Source of the DNA: Viola odorata
Taxonomy: Eukaryota; Streptophyta; Magnoliopsida; Malpighiales; Violaceae
Assembly: GCA_963691705.1 (NCBI GenBank)
Contig: OY829542.1
Location: 48,897,002 to 48,961,001 of the forward strand
Direction: 5' to 3'
DNA length: 64,000 nucleotides
Shown here: positions 11,040-22,494 of the stretch, in pieces
Layout: the number at the start of each line of letters is the position of its first letter
Numbering within the stretch: position 1 is the first letter of the stretch
Notes under the pieces: model-generated
The model's input: only the letters and a program-made list of their open reading frames with translations
Told to the model about the DNA's origin: nothing
Databases searched by the model: none
Position numbers and translations under genes: made by a program

Positions 11040-11290
11040 GGTGTGGGGATGTGACCTGATACAACATTAAAAGACAGGGTGTATGTGGGGACGTGACCTA
11101 TCACCACACTAAACAGACAAGATGTGGGGACGTGACCAATCACAACTTTTTAAATGACAAGGTGTATGTGGGGACGTGACCTATCACAACACTAAACAGA
11201 CAAGATGTGGGGATGTGACCAATCACAACTTTTTAAATGACAAGGTGTATGTGGGGACGTAACCTATCACAACACTAAACAGATGGTGTA
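11040..11290. repeat. 83-bp tandem repeat, element C
   Basis: The words GTGTATGTGGGGACGTGACC begin at 11079, 11162 and 11245, an exact 83-bp period, and within each unit the related half GATGTGGGGACGTGACCAATC recurs. About two and a half copies. Confidence 0.85.
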
Positions 11291-11329
11291 AAGGGAAAGT
11301 AAGTTTTACCTTGAACTTACCGTATGAAC

Positions 11330-11515
11330 TGAAATGGAGAGTGGTTGGAAGTCATCGCATGATTTGAGATGAAGAGTGGTTCAAAGCCACCGCATTGGTT
11401 TGAGATGAAGAGTGGTTGAAAGCCACCGCATTGGTAAATTGGTGAGTGGTTGAAAGCCACCGTGTTTGGGTAGATTTGTGAGTGGTTGAAAGCCACCGCA
11501 TTGGTTTGAGTGTGT
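11330..11515. repeat. 35-bp tandem repeat, element C
   Basis: The core AGTGGTTGAAAGCCACCGC recurs five times with GTGGTT at 11341, 11376, 11412, 11446 and 11482, spacing 34-36 bp. Confidence 0.88.
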
Positions 11516-11559
11516 GTCCGTGTGAGGCTATCGCTCTTCGGACGTTGATGAAGAGACAA

Positions 11560-12070
11560 GATCCGAGCGGGGATACCGCAAACTTCGGACATTGAGGAAG
11601 AGATGAGATGCGAGCGGGGGTACCGCAAAATTTAGAGTTTGACGAAGAGATGATCCGAGCGGGGATACCGCAAAATTCGGAATTTGGAAGAGATGTGATC
11701 CGAGCGGGGATACCGCAAAATTCAGACTTTGATGTAGGAAACGTGGATTTGACATCCGAACGGGGATACCGCAATCGTCGGAGGTCGATGTAGGAAACGT
11801 AGATTTGACATCCGAACGGGGATACCGCAATTATCGAGGGTCGGTGCAGGAAGCGTAAATTTGACATCCGAACGGGGATACCGCAATTTGTCAGAGGTCG
11901 GTGCAGAAAACGTAAATTTGACATCCGAACGGGGATACTGCAATCGTCGGAGGTCGATGCAGAGAACGTAAATTTGACATCCGAACGGGGATACCGCAAT
12001 TGTCGGAGGTTGGTGCAAAAAATGTAAATTTGACATCCGAACGGGGATACCGCATTTGTCGGAGGTTGAT
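11560..12070. repeat. 46/56-bp tandem repeat, element C
   Basis: The core CGGGGATACCGCAA occurs ten times, with GGGG starting near 11569, 11615, 11661, 11706, 11762, 11818, 11874, 11931, 11987 and 12043. The first four copies are about 46 bp apart and the last six 56 bp apart: the longer unit gains a TTTGACATCCGAAC / GTCGGAGGTCG segment. A 270-codon frame on the minus strand runs through it but only follows the repeat. Confidence 0.9.
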
Positions 12071-12589
12071 TTGATGGTGGGGGAAATGGATCATCGCACG
12101 AAATTAATTCGGGATTGGTAACGTACTCCATTCGATTGTTGATTGGATTTTGATGAAAATCCAAGATGAGGACATTACAACAGGGCTATGTGTTTACAGT
12201 CCTAAAAATGCAGCAAACATAGCACAAAATTAGATTTTCAATGTCAATCCGAGTGAATAAACTTCTAATGAAGATGCGCATGCTTGGGCCTGCTAATAAT
12301 GGACTTTGCGAGGGAGAAAGAAAGGAGGAATTTGTAGAAAAAGTGTTGTGTTTTGTTTTTATTTTGCGAAAAAGTTTTAATGAGTTTGTGCTCGATGACT
12401 GACTGTGATGAGGACAAATTGCGATGAATGATGCTTGATGACTTGATTGAGGCGAACGCGAAGTATACAAGTTTCTTCATCTTTTGCTAGGAACGTTCTT
12501 CTTGTGATCGTCTTGATCGATTCTGATTGATGATTTTTTCGTACTTGCTTCTACTTTCATTGACTTGGGTTCTTTGTGATACCCTCTTT

Positions 12590-12710
12590 TTGAATCTTCT
12601 TTTTTCCTTTTCTCTTTTCTCTTTTTTTCTTTTCCTTTTTTCTTTTTTTTTCTTTTTTCTTTTCTCCCTTTTTCCTTTTCCCTTTTTCTTCTTTTTATTT
12701 TTTTTGTAAA
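12590..12710. repeat. Polypyrimidine tract
   Basis: About 120 bp almost entirely of T and C (runs of TTTTTC and CTTTT). The surrounding 12.1-13.8 kb is non-coding interior of element C with no motif recognised apart from duplicated GCTCGA(T/C)GACTGA(C/T)T words at about 12390 and 12720. Confidence 0.85.
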
Positions 12711-13869
12711 GGGTTCGTGCTCGACGACTGATTTTGATGCAGACTAATTGTGGTGAACGATGATCGACAATTTGATCGTGGTGAGAGCAAAGCGCACAAA
12801 TCCTTGATTCTTTACTGGAGATGTTTTTTTCTTGATTGTTTTGAGGGCACCGTGCCCAAGTTGGCGATAATGTTTTTGAGATTATTTTGTTGTTGATGTT
12901 TGACCATTTGTGTTTGGTACTTGTTTTTTTTTAACACTCTCTTTTTGATTTCAAGATCATTTTGACGAACCGCACCAACTTTTGAATTTTCGCAGGGAAT
13001 GATATCTCTTTGTTTTGAGATCATCACTCGTTTGTTGAGGAAGCGCACCTAGTTTTTGAATCTCCGTTGGAAATGATCTGTCCCCCTCCTTTTTTAGATC
13101 TTTATTATCCTTTGACCATTTTTGCACTTGTTTCTGCTTTTGCTTTTTTTTTTAGAGCAAGTAAAGCAAGTACAATTTTTTATTTGGTCTGTGATCCTCT
13201 CTGTCTTTGGCATAAACTTCCAAGTCTTGATTTATTTGGCCTTCTTTCGACGTTGGTTTGTCAGCGATCCTCTAAGGGCTCCCTTGTCATTCCCTTGCTT
13301 GATGTGTACTCCAGTTTAGTGGTCCCTAGTCGAGCACTACTCACTTGGTTAGGAGAATAAGAGGCTTGGTTTTGAGTGTTTAATAGAATCGTACATGGTG
13401 TACAAGGTATGTATTTTGAGGGCGAAAAAGTAAAAAATAAAAATATGGAAGAAGAGCAAAGGCAAAGTCCACTATCATCTTACTGTTATCCCATGTCTGA
13501 TGGTTCATGTACCCTGGATATTATGCAAATCTAACTAGCACTTAGCTTAGCATTTACACTCATGAATGAAACGAAGCGTGAAGGCCCAAAATACTCACAG
13601 GGATATGTTTTGTGACTGCTTACATCTAAACATGTCATGGATATAAGAGTTAACAGACAAAATCTCATATGTTCATACAATTTCTAATGAACGCAAAATG
13701 ATGAATGCTTTGATTTAAAATGTTCAAACAACGTGGGATTTTTATTTTCCTTCATTTTAGCCCAAGTAGTACCAGTACTAAGAATTTATTTGTTTATTTT
13801 TTCTTTTTTTTTTGAGAAAACTAAGCGTTACACGCGCATACTGTAACAACGCAAATCGTAGGAATTTCC

Positions 13870-14340
13870 AAAATTATGGACAATGTAAATTGCGGAAACA
13901 TAAATTACGGAAACGTAAATTGCGGAAAGGGAATTTGCAAAAGGTAAAGGGCAGCTTACCTGAAAAATGAGCTTTGACATTTTTCAACACCTTATTTTGG
14001 TCATCACTTCACTTGCTTGCCCCCAAGTTTACAAGTCTCGTTGTATCTGAAATGTAAAACTGGGAGAATGTAAATTGCGAAAGGGGAATTTGTAAAAACG
14101 TAAAGGACAACTTCCCTGAAAAATGAGCTTTGACATTTTTCAACGCCTTCCTTTGGTCGTCACTTCACTCGCTTGCCCCCAAGTACAAGTCTCGTTGCAT
14201 CTGAAATGTAAAACTGCGGAAATATAAATTGCAAAAGGGGAAATTGTAAAAACGTAAAGGACAACTTCCCTAAAAAATGAGCTTTGACATTTTTCAACGC
14301 CTTCCTTTGGTCATCATTTCACTTGCTTGCCCCCAAATAC
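13870..14340. repeat. 155-bp tandem repeat, three copies, element C
   Basis: The word GCTTTGACATTTTTCAAC begins at 13971, 14126 and 14281, an exact 155-bp period. Each unit also contains GTCATCACTTCACTTGCTTG and ends with an A-rich GTAAATTGCGGAAA segment. It lies immediately downstream (minus strand) of the gag region. Confidence 0.9.
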
Positions 14341-14576
14341 AAGTTTCACTGTACCTAAAATAAAGAGGGGATTTAAATAGTAAATTCACAAGAAAAAGAC
14401 ATCCCAAGATGTTGAATTTGACGAGAAAAAAAAATAGATATATTGAAAAGAACACGTGGGTTGCCTCCCACGAAGCGCCCTTGTTTAAAGTCGTAGGCTC
14501 GACTATATACAAAAGTATTGTAGGCATCACCACTAGATGAGTAAGCAGGATGGGTCTCTCGTGGGAGAATGATCAT

Positions 14577-16143
14577 TCAAAAGTTGGTAGGAGGAGGGTT
14601 GGCGGTAGTGTTAGGTCCTTTGGTTAACCCTTCAAAAGAGATCCATCCTTTCTTGATCAAGTGGTGAACCTTTCCTCTTAGGGCGAAGCAGTTTTCTATC
14701 GTGTGACCCTGAGCTCCCGCATGGTACTCGCATCTAGCGTTATGATCATACCACTTCGGGTAAGAAGGTTGCAGAGGTGCCATTTGCCCAACTGCCAAGA
14801 GATGTTTATAAATCTCCCCCAGAGGAGCGGGAAGAGTTGGTAGTTCCAATGATTACTTGGGTTATTTTGGTTGTTTGGCGGGTTATATGGAGGCGATGGG
14901 AATGGTGCAGGGTATTGTGAAGGTGGCGTGAAAGGTGACCTGTAGCTAGGCTGGTGAGAGGCAAAGTTGACATCTTTCTTTATGATAGGCTCTTTCTTAG
15001 GTGTTACTTCGGGTGTGGAAACAACGATCCTCCCAGACTTAATTCCCTGTTCTACCCTCTCGGCCACTAGAACCATGTCGGAAAAGCTACTGGATGGATT
15101 TGAGATAAGATAAGTGTAGTAAGGAGCCTTGAAAGTGTCCACAAAAATTGACAAGAGCTCTTTGTCATTCAAAGGTGGAGACATCCTGGAAGCTAGTTCT
15201 CTCCACCTCTGAGCATAAGTTTTCACCGATTCTTCTATTTTTTCTCAAGATTCTAGAGATCAGAACGGTCTGGTGCTACCTCCATGTTGAACTTGTATTG
15301 TTTGAAGAAGGCATCAGATAAATCTCTCCAAGTCCTGATTTTGATCCTATCCAGACTCATGTACCAAGTCAATGCGTTCTTGGTCAAGCTCTCCCTGAAT
15401 AGATGGATCAACAAAGGTTCATTGTGTATCACATCGGCCATTTTGTTGCAATAGGCCTTGAGGTGAGTTTTTGGGCACTTGATCCCAGTGTACTTCTCGA
15501 AATCCAGAATCTTATATTTTGGAGGCATTATGATCCCCGGGACCATGCACATGTCGGCGGGACCCGTAGGGTCAACGAGGTCTGTTCCTTCAATGGCTCT
15601 AAGCCTTTCCTCTAGCAGGTTCATTCTATCCATATTTGGTCTTTCTGTGATGAGAGCGTTTGGACCAAGGTGTGGCGGGAGTTCTGTCGTGAATGGTGGT
15701 TGCGTCGGATTGACAAAAGGAGGCTGACTTCCCATAGGATCGGGAATTGCGACTTGAGTGGAATGACCCTGAGGTGGGTGGAAGCCCTGGGGTTCTTGAT
15801 GAATCTGATTTTTACTAGGGTCCAAGGTGAGGTTAACTAAGGAATGTTGCAGGGCTGCAGTAACTTCTTCACCTGTGTTAACTACAGGATTTGTGGTGAA
15901 AGGATCAATCCATTTCCATTGACCCCTAGGAACAGAAAACGATTGGGGTCCCGAGGATCCAGCGATGATGGATGAGGAGGGTCCCATCATTTGACTAGGA
16001 TCAAAACCAGGTGGGAACTCAGTGGTTGCTTTATCTCGCTCTTTTTTGGCCTGAGTGGCCCTTTCTGGAGTAACCCTGACTTGCTCTTCCAACTCTGGTA
16101 TTCTAGCAACCAACATCTCTTCTGTTTTGGCTTGCTCGGCCAT
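14577..16143 (-). pseudogene. Gag of Ogre/Tat type, element C, frameshifted
   Basis: The minus strand begins with MAEQAKTEEML at 16143, followed by a charged coiled-coil-like N-terminus and a proline-rich linker. The capsid region has DFEKYTGIKCPKTHLKAY and TWYMSLDRIKIRTWRDL, then YAQRWRELASRM. A zinc-knuckle-like CEYHAGAQGHTIENC (C-x2-H-x4-H-x4-C) lies near 14690-14735. These are hallmarks of Ogre-like Tat Gag. Breaks: a CAG-to-TAG-like stop at about 15250, a frameshift just after it (about 15235), and another near 14850. Gag would coat the element RNA; here it is not translatable in one piece. Confidence 0.85.
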
Positions 16144-16399
16144 TTTTTGCGCTTGAAGTCTAGTTATGGGGAGCCTTGGTGGAGTAGTTTTCCTACGGGG
16201 AGCTATGGTTAACCTGAAAAATGGACGAAGAAAAAAAATAGTAAGTAATGCAACCCTGAAGCCTCCGTGCTACTTGTTCACTCTTTTGGCCACACTTCCA
16301 CTTAATACTTTCAAGATGAATGAAAAGTCGATATTTTGGTGGAGACACGAAAGAAGATTTTATTCATTCCACTTGACAAGATGTGATCTTGGATATTAT

Positions 16400-17210
16400 C
16401 AACGAAACCCACAGATTGGCGCTACGAGGAGACGTTGGCCACAACAAAAGAGCGCGCAGCTGAAACCGAGAAGAAGTAACTGTCCTTGCATTCTGAATTT
16501 TTTGTGAGAGATGCTTCGCCTAGAAAATTCTGAAATTTGGTAAGGGTAGACTTAAGCCTGTTATAAACATCTTTCGTGTTTTGGCCGAGTGTAAAATCTG
16601 AGCAAACCATATCCATTTGGCCCAAAACAAAAGAGTGCGCAGCTGAGACCGAGAAGAACCAGCGATCCCTGCATTCTGATTTTTTTTGTGAGAGATGCGA
16701 TACCCAGAAAAATCTGAAATTTGGTATGGAAAATCTTCAACCCTCTATCAACGTCTTTTACGTTTTGTACGAGTGGAAAATATGAGCAAATCACTTTGAT
16801 ATTGGCCAAAGAAAAAGAGCGCGCAACCGAAACCGAGAAGGAGCAACCGTCCTTGCATTATGATTTTTTTTTTGTGAGAGATTCTCCACCCAGAAAATTC
16901 TGAAATTTGGTGTTGGAATACCTCAACATGTTATCAACATCTTCCATATTTTGTCCAAGTGGAAAATCTGAGCAAATCTTATCCATATTGGCCAAAACAA
17001 AAGAGCGCGCCGCTGAAGCTGGGAAGAAGCAAATATTCCTGCGTTCTGATTTTTTTCCGAGAGATGTACTGCCCAGAAAATTCTGAAATTTGGTAAGGGT
17101 GAACTTCCATGTGTTATCCCTACGTTATCGTATCCATATTGGCCAAGAAAAAAAGAGAGCGCACAGCTGAAACCGAGAAGAAACGGTTATCTCTGCGTTA
17201 TCGTCATTTG
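16400..17210. repeat. 184-bp tandem repeat in the leader of element C
   Basis: Four and a half copies: CTGAAATTTGG begins at 16530, 16714, 16900 and 17083 (spacing 184, 186, 183). Each unit contains GAGAGATGC...CCAGAAAATTC, TTATCAACATCTT, TGGAAAATCTGAGCAAA, CATATTGGCC and an AAAGAGCGCGCAGCTGAAACCGAG-like segment. The array lies between the primer-binding site and gag. Confidence 0.9.
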
Positions 17211-18245
17211 GTCTATATATATTTTTGTGTTTTTCATTTCAAGGGCCAACTTTTTTTTTTGAGCTCTATGTGCGGTTTAATTTGGGGAATGTTGTTTCGA
17301 CCGTAGGCGATAGCCGTTTGATATCCCTTGGATGCGTGAAAGAAAGGACACGTTTCATAACTATCCGAATAATTACGAACATTGTCATTGATTTTTTCAT
17401 TAAAAAGGGTTACAACCAATATAAGTTGGATTACCTATCTAGATCTACCCAAAAAGGCTAGTAGAAAGAAGTCTAGGAACATGGTTTACATGGGGCGAAA
17501 AGATAAAAATCTAAGTAGCTGATGCACGATTTTGAAAACGTCAATCTTGGAAGTCAGAATCTGTTTGCTCATTCCAACGACGCAATCTCCCCTTTCTGAC
17601 TCTCCACTTCTTCCATCCTAATCTTGGTCATAATATCAGAAATAAAACCAGAATTTCAACATGTCGCCCTATTCCGACTGAACGTTGTAGCTTGAAATCC
17701 CGAAAGTATTAAGTGAAAGCCTCGTGGGTATTGCCATTTGAGTGAACAAGTAAGGTGGGGCTGTTTTATGAGAAGTGAAAACAATCTTGTGTTAGTGGTA
17801 AAAATAATAAATTATGAGGATGATATAAACACACAACGAACAAGTAAACATGTGATAAATGCACGAACATGATGCATATGCTGGGCTTTTGACGTCAACT
17901 AAAACTAGCTGGCTGAAAAGTTCCCGGATGTTACCCTAAAAGGGGTCCCCTATAAATGGATATTTTGATTGCTTTACCGAATCTCAAGGGATCACGGGGC
18001 GCTCAACCATTTAGGGGTTCAACATCCGAGTTAGGGTTCATGAAAGCACATTGGGACGTGGGCCCACAACGCTTCACTAATACCTTCCTAGTCCTATTTG
18101 GTAACATGGTCGGTGGTAGGCATTTTTATGCATGAGATGCGTATGAACAATTTATTAAAGCGAATAACAAATAACAATCACGAAAACAATTTATTTAAAG
18201 CAAGTAAATAAAAAAGCAAACACCATAAAACCGGCTTCGAGCCTA
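17211..18245 (-). other. Non-coding leader of element C
   Basis: About 1 kb between the primer-binding region and the 184-bp array. No protein domain or repeat recognised; short frames on either strand have no recognisable motifs. Confidence 0.6.
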
Positions 18246-18270
18246 CAAGTCCCTAGTGAAGTCGCCAAAC
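18246..18270 (-). other. Primer-binding region of element C
   Basis: On the minus strand, directly after the 5' LTR, the sequence begins GTTTGGCGACTTCACTAGGG. Its position next to the LTR end is that of a tRNA primer site; the tRNA was not identified. Confidence 0.65.
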
Positions 18271-21200
18271 TGTCGCACCCGAAAAATAAAAAATTCGCGA
18301 GTATACGACGAATTTGAGACCTTACGATGCTCGGCGTAAAAGGACGCCTCGCAACATACAATGAAGTCGCCACCCTATTTTCTGAGGTTTAGGGAACCTA
18401 ATCGTCATGGCATAAAAAGTAAATAAACTAAGGCACAAATGGTCTAAACCAAAGAATAATGGTTCGAGGTCGTATTATAGACTTGGGAAGGTATTAGGCA
18501 CCCAAGTCACATCCTTTAAAAAGGTTACCAGTATGCGAGGTATTTTTGAGAAAATTGTTTTTTAACATGTAATTTGGGCCCTCAAAGGTGACGTTACATC
18601 TTAGCATTTGGGACTTGTTATTTCCGTTTTAGGTCAGAGGGACGGGGTTACCGTTTTGTCTCCATGCTAGAGCGGACGTTCCCCCATTTTCATCGAGCCA
18701 TGCATGACTTAATTACTACGTGATCTATCATCGCAAAAACTAGCAAGATACCGATTAATGTATGCACATAGATTTTCATATGGGTTTAAAGCCATCATGC
18801 ATAGCATTTAACAAGAAAATAAATAATCTCATGATATAAAAGACAAGTGATATAAACATGTTGTTCATGTGAGATTGATTTTAATTGTTTAGCAATTCTA
18901 TATGTCATGCATACGATTTGGTGGTTCTAACGCCTATTAGAGAGTCATGCATTCGATTCGGTTTTAGCATTTAAATAAACATACAAGGAAATGTTTTAAG
19001 ATAAACTTACCTTTTGGATGAACCCCGATCGATCCATCTCTTCAAAACCACGGTTAACGACAATTGACATAAATACATAGGTATAAACAAACATACACGA
19101 TTTTAACTACTTAACTAATTTATTACAAACCATAATTCATAATAATAACCACTCATCTAATTATTACAAATTGGAGGTCGAAATAACTATCTAAACTACT
19201 TATTACAACAAGTGAAATAACTAATTAATTATTACAACAAGTGAAGTAAACGATTAATTATTACAACAGGTGAAATAGGCGATTAAATGTTATCACATAC
19301 ACGCAATTAAAAATAATTGACAATTAAATATCACATACGAACGCATGGAAATAATGCATACAGATCTAATGGGTCGGGCTAGGCCCATACTTGGATTTCT
19401 AGTTTTGGATAACATGCATGCATATAATATTTATGAAAAATATCGAATCAAAGTAAAAGAGAGGTAAAACGTACTTTTCGAGCGAAGATCTAGAAATTAA
19501 CCTAGAAAGTGAGAGTGTTAGTAATAACTCGAAAACAATAAATAATAAAAGCGCATGCACGCACTTAATTAAATATATAAAAAAAACATGGCATAAACAA
19601 ATCGTTTAAAGCATGTCATAAAAGCATACGAATATTTCATGTGATTTTGTCGAAAATAAGCGGGTCCCACATTTGAATTTTGGACATTAAAAAATGGGCT
19701 TGGCTATTTTAATTTAAAAGAAAGACAAAATGGGCTTAGCTAATGTTTAAAAAGAAAAGAAATGGGAACAGATGGGCTTGGCTTAACCATCTGTGTTTAT
19801 TAAAAGAAAGGGACGGGCTTGGCCCGTCACCTTCCTTTCTTCTTCCTCACAAGATTAGCGCTGCTGTTCTTGTTCTTCCATGTCGCCAGCGCCAAGGCCG
19901 GTGACCAAAGGGAAACCAATCGCCAAAAATCAACTAATAAACACGCAAAAATGTATAGAATCTAACCGGACCGAGTGGCGAACTAAACCCAACAAACAGC
20001 AAGTGATTTCATCCATAAACCGCGAGCAATACAATTAAAAATCATGCGTATTAAAGCCAGAAAATCGCAATTAATTCACCAAAGCATCATTCGTTCAAAT
20101 TGATGCAAGAACAGACAATATAACTTGACAATAAAGCATTTAAAGCAAGTTTAGGCAATCAATTGAGTTGATAAAGGCATAAACGGAAATTAAAACGAGA
20201 GAAAGCTTGACAACTCACCTTGATCGCTTTCCTTTCTTTGATCTGTGTTGATGATGAGAGGGTTCGACAACCCGTAGGGTTTAGAGTGGTGAATAGCGAT
20301 GTATTTATAGGTGTTTTTGGTCGGTTGATTCGTGGTGAGCACGAAGGTGACGCGACTGATTTGTATGGCTAAAAATGAAGGGAGCGAACGTGTGGGGAGC
20401 GGCTTGGGCGTGATGACGAGGCTGTTCTCGAAGCATGATAAGGCTGGTTTCTCGAAGCTTCAAGATTTGGCTTGCTAGAGAAGAAAAATGCTTGCGTTTT
20501 TGAAGAGAAAAGAGATGGGCTTTGTGTTTAAATCAGGCGACTGTTGGATGGTTGACTAAGGATAGTCAACCAATCCAACGGTCTAGATTAAAAGGAAGGA
20601 AAAAAGGATTTATTTAATATCATGGGTTCGATCTATTTGTGGCGATGAAAACGACGAGAAATTTGAACGAAAGCAACTACGTTAATGAGAAAAATATGTC
20701 GATCAAGATGATGCGAACAAAATTTTAAGCTCAACTCTCTAAACGCATTTATTTTACCAAAGTGTCGAAAAGCTCATTCGGGGCTAATTGCGTGTCGAGG
20801 GTATCAAATTTAGTTGTAAAAAGATATAGAAAATGGGGTAGGAATACAACTTATCACTCGTTCACAAGGGACTCGTAGATTGCGATAAGAGGTTCGTCCA
20901 CAGAGATCTTGTTGGTATATTGTAGTCTTGACTCGACTTCCTCGTCACTAGAGTTGAGGGGTTTTGTTCCTGCAATTAAGATAAACAAAGCATAAAAGAG
21001 GACAAGCAAAAATAAAATTGAAGGAAGCAATCTTAAGCAAAAGTGAATCTTAGCTAAGATTGCTGGCTAAGATTGGTTGGAACTTTTGTGGGTTAGATTC
21101 CTGGCAAGGGCGAATTCGTGAGCACTCTACTTGTTTAATCGATCATTGACTAGGTATTTTCTCCTTCTCTATCATAACTCTGCTATAGATTGGGAGGAAC

Positions 21201-22460
21201 CCCTTTCCAATCCTACTTTCCTCCTATTCAAATCACTTGGAGGGTACCCCCTTTCCTAGTGATCCTGGCCAGTGGACACCTTGCTGGATAAAGGGTTTAT
21301 CCAATTGGCCGCTGGCTTGAGGCACATGTGTTTTCTCAATGGCGTAGGGAAAGACAGAGTCTAGGCCAAGCTACTCCCAACTTGGAGCCCTAGGTCGTCA
21401 ATCTGGTTAGGCCTATATCGATTCCAACTCACTAACCCCCGCGAGGTTAGCTGTCTACTTCGTCACTTCAGTTTCGCTCGTCCCCTTGGTGACTGACTGC
21501 AAATTCGTCGTCTTGGCTAAGATCGATCAAGTCTTAGCCTAGATGGGAACCGGTTTGTTAAAATGGAACTTGAATCGAATACAAACGAAAGGATAATTAA
21601 GGACGAATCAGTCTCATGATACACAAGTATGCTCACTCAACCCTTACCAAGAACTAGGTGTTTAGCTACTAGACATATTAATCAAAGAAAATAAAAGAAT
21701 AATTGAAGAACATGAAATATATTAAACGTGATATTCCAAAAAGAATTATCACAGCAAAGTGTTTTCAAGAACAGAAGAGAGGAAGATGGAAGAAGAAGAT
21801 GCCGTAATTGACAGCCTTCCCTAACCTTAAATAAGGTTAGGGTCCCCATCAATCACGTTCCTTTCCAAACTCCTATCTTCAAAATTAACTAAAAGATAAG
21901 GATAAAAATCCCAATTGTTTAAATTCTAAAGCGATAATAATAAAAGGATAATAGCTAAGTGTTTTAGTTCAAATAGGAATACATCAAAGATTTCTTTAAG
22001 TGGATGTAATCGCCAGCTGGGGTTCTGATCCGATCGCGCTTCCTTGAATCCATGGTGTGCACGCCTCTGTCCCACAATCTTAGCTAAGACAAGCGGCTAA
22101 GATTGCCAATCTTTCACTCCAGCACCTGTTTCTTCCAAAACCAGTCTTGCCCAAGATTCTTCCAAAAGAAACCAAATTGACGTGAGAAAAGATTGTTTAT
22201 ACCATAAACAATGTAGTTTAAAGCGGTATAAACACATGGAATTTAACGTCAATCAGGGGCCTAAATAAGACTAAAAAGGAAAAAAACCAAAATGATAGAT
22301 AAAGTTAAAAGAATACGAAGGGACTCGAGCTGGGCCGAGAAATCATTAACGGTTATTGAAAAAATAAAAATAAGGCGATTATAATTGATTAAGCGTGCTT
22401 AAAAAATGCTATTTTTGTAACGTGATGGAACGCGCTAGCGTCAAAATTCGGGTATCAACA
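18271..22460 (-). repeat. 5' LTR of element C, interrupted by a solo LTR
   Basis: It is the same sequence as 7043-9757, with the termini TGTCGCACCC and GGGTATCAACA. A 1471-bp insertion with its 5-bp target duplication interrupts it at 20785-22255; without this it is 2714 bp. A minus-strand TATA box lies at 20301-20311. Confidence 0.93.
20785..22255 (-). mobile_element. Solo LTR, 1471 bp, same family as the LTR at 62452-63918
   Basis: Both sides have GGGGC (20780-20784 and 22256-22260), a perfect target duplication, and the flanks join to restore the intact LTR of element C. In minus orientation it begins TGATTGACG and ends CGACACGCAATTA. The last 200 bp share GACGAGGAAGTC, GTCTCTGTGGA-like words and GTGATAAGTTGTATT with the LTR at the right end of the window, whose length (about 1467 bp) is nearly the same. 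There is no internal sequence, so the element was removed by LTR-LTR recombination. Confidence 0.88.
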
Positions 22461-22465
22461 CCTTG
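22461..22465. repeat. Target site duplication CCTTG of element C, right copy
   Basis: Identical to 7038-7042. The following nine bases are probably the last of the interrupted LTR of element 1, after which the host element's gag leader begins. Confidence 0.92.
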
Positions 22466-22494
22466 CGGATATCAACCTAGAGCAATTGATTTCA

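Larger units (their letters stand above)
7043..22460 (-). mobile_element. Ogre-like, gag-only Ty3 LTR retrotransposon (element C), 15.4 kb
   Basis: Two long LTRs (7043-9757 and 18271-22460) in the same orientation bound an 8.5-kb interior. Both have TGTCGCACCC at one end and GGGTATCAACA at the other, and are flanked by the duplication CCTTG. Polarity is minus: a purine tract abuts the LTR at 9758 and a primer-binding region abuts the LTR at 18270. The only coding capacity recognised is a Gag of the Ogre/Tat type (14577-16143). No protease, RT, RNase H or integrase was found, so the element must have depended on another for movement. The interior is rich in tandem repeats. Without the solo LTR inside the 5' LTR the element is about 13.9 kb. 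Confidence 0.9.

Noticed and set aside
11352..12164. 270-codon minus-strand frame as a gene
   Set aside because: It simply reads through the 35-bp and 46/56-bp tandem repeats; no domain and no conserved start.
12527..12709. 60-codon Phe/Leu-rich frame as a membrane protein
   Set aside because: It is the translation of a polypyrimidine tract.
13067..13360. 97-codon frame rich in hydrophobic residues
   Set aside because: Non-coding interior of element C; no family and wrong strand for the element.
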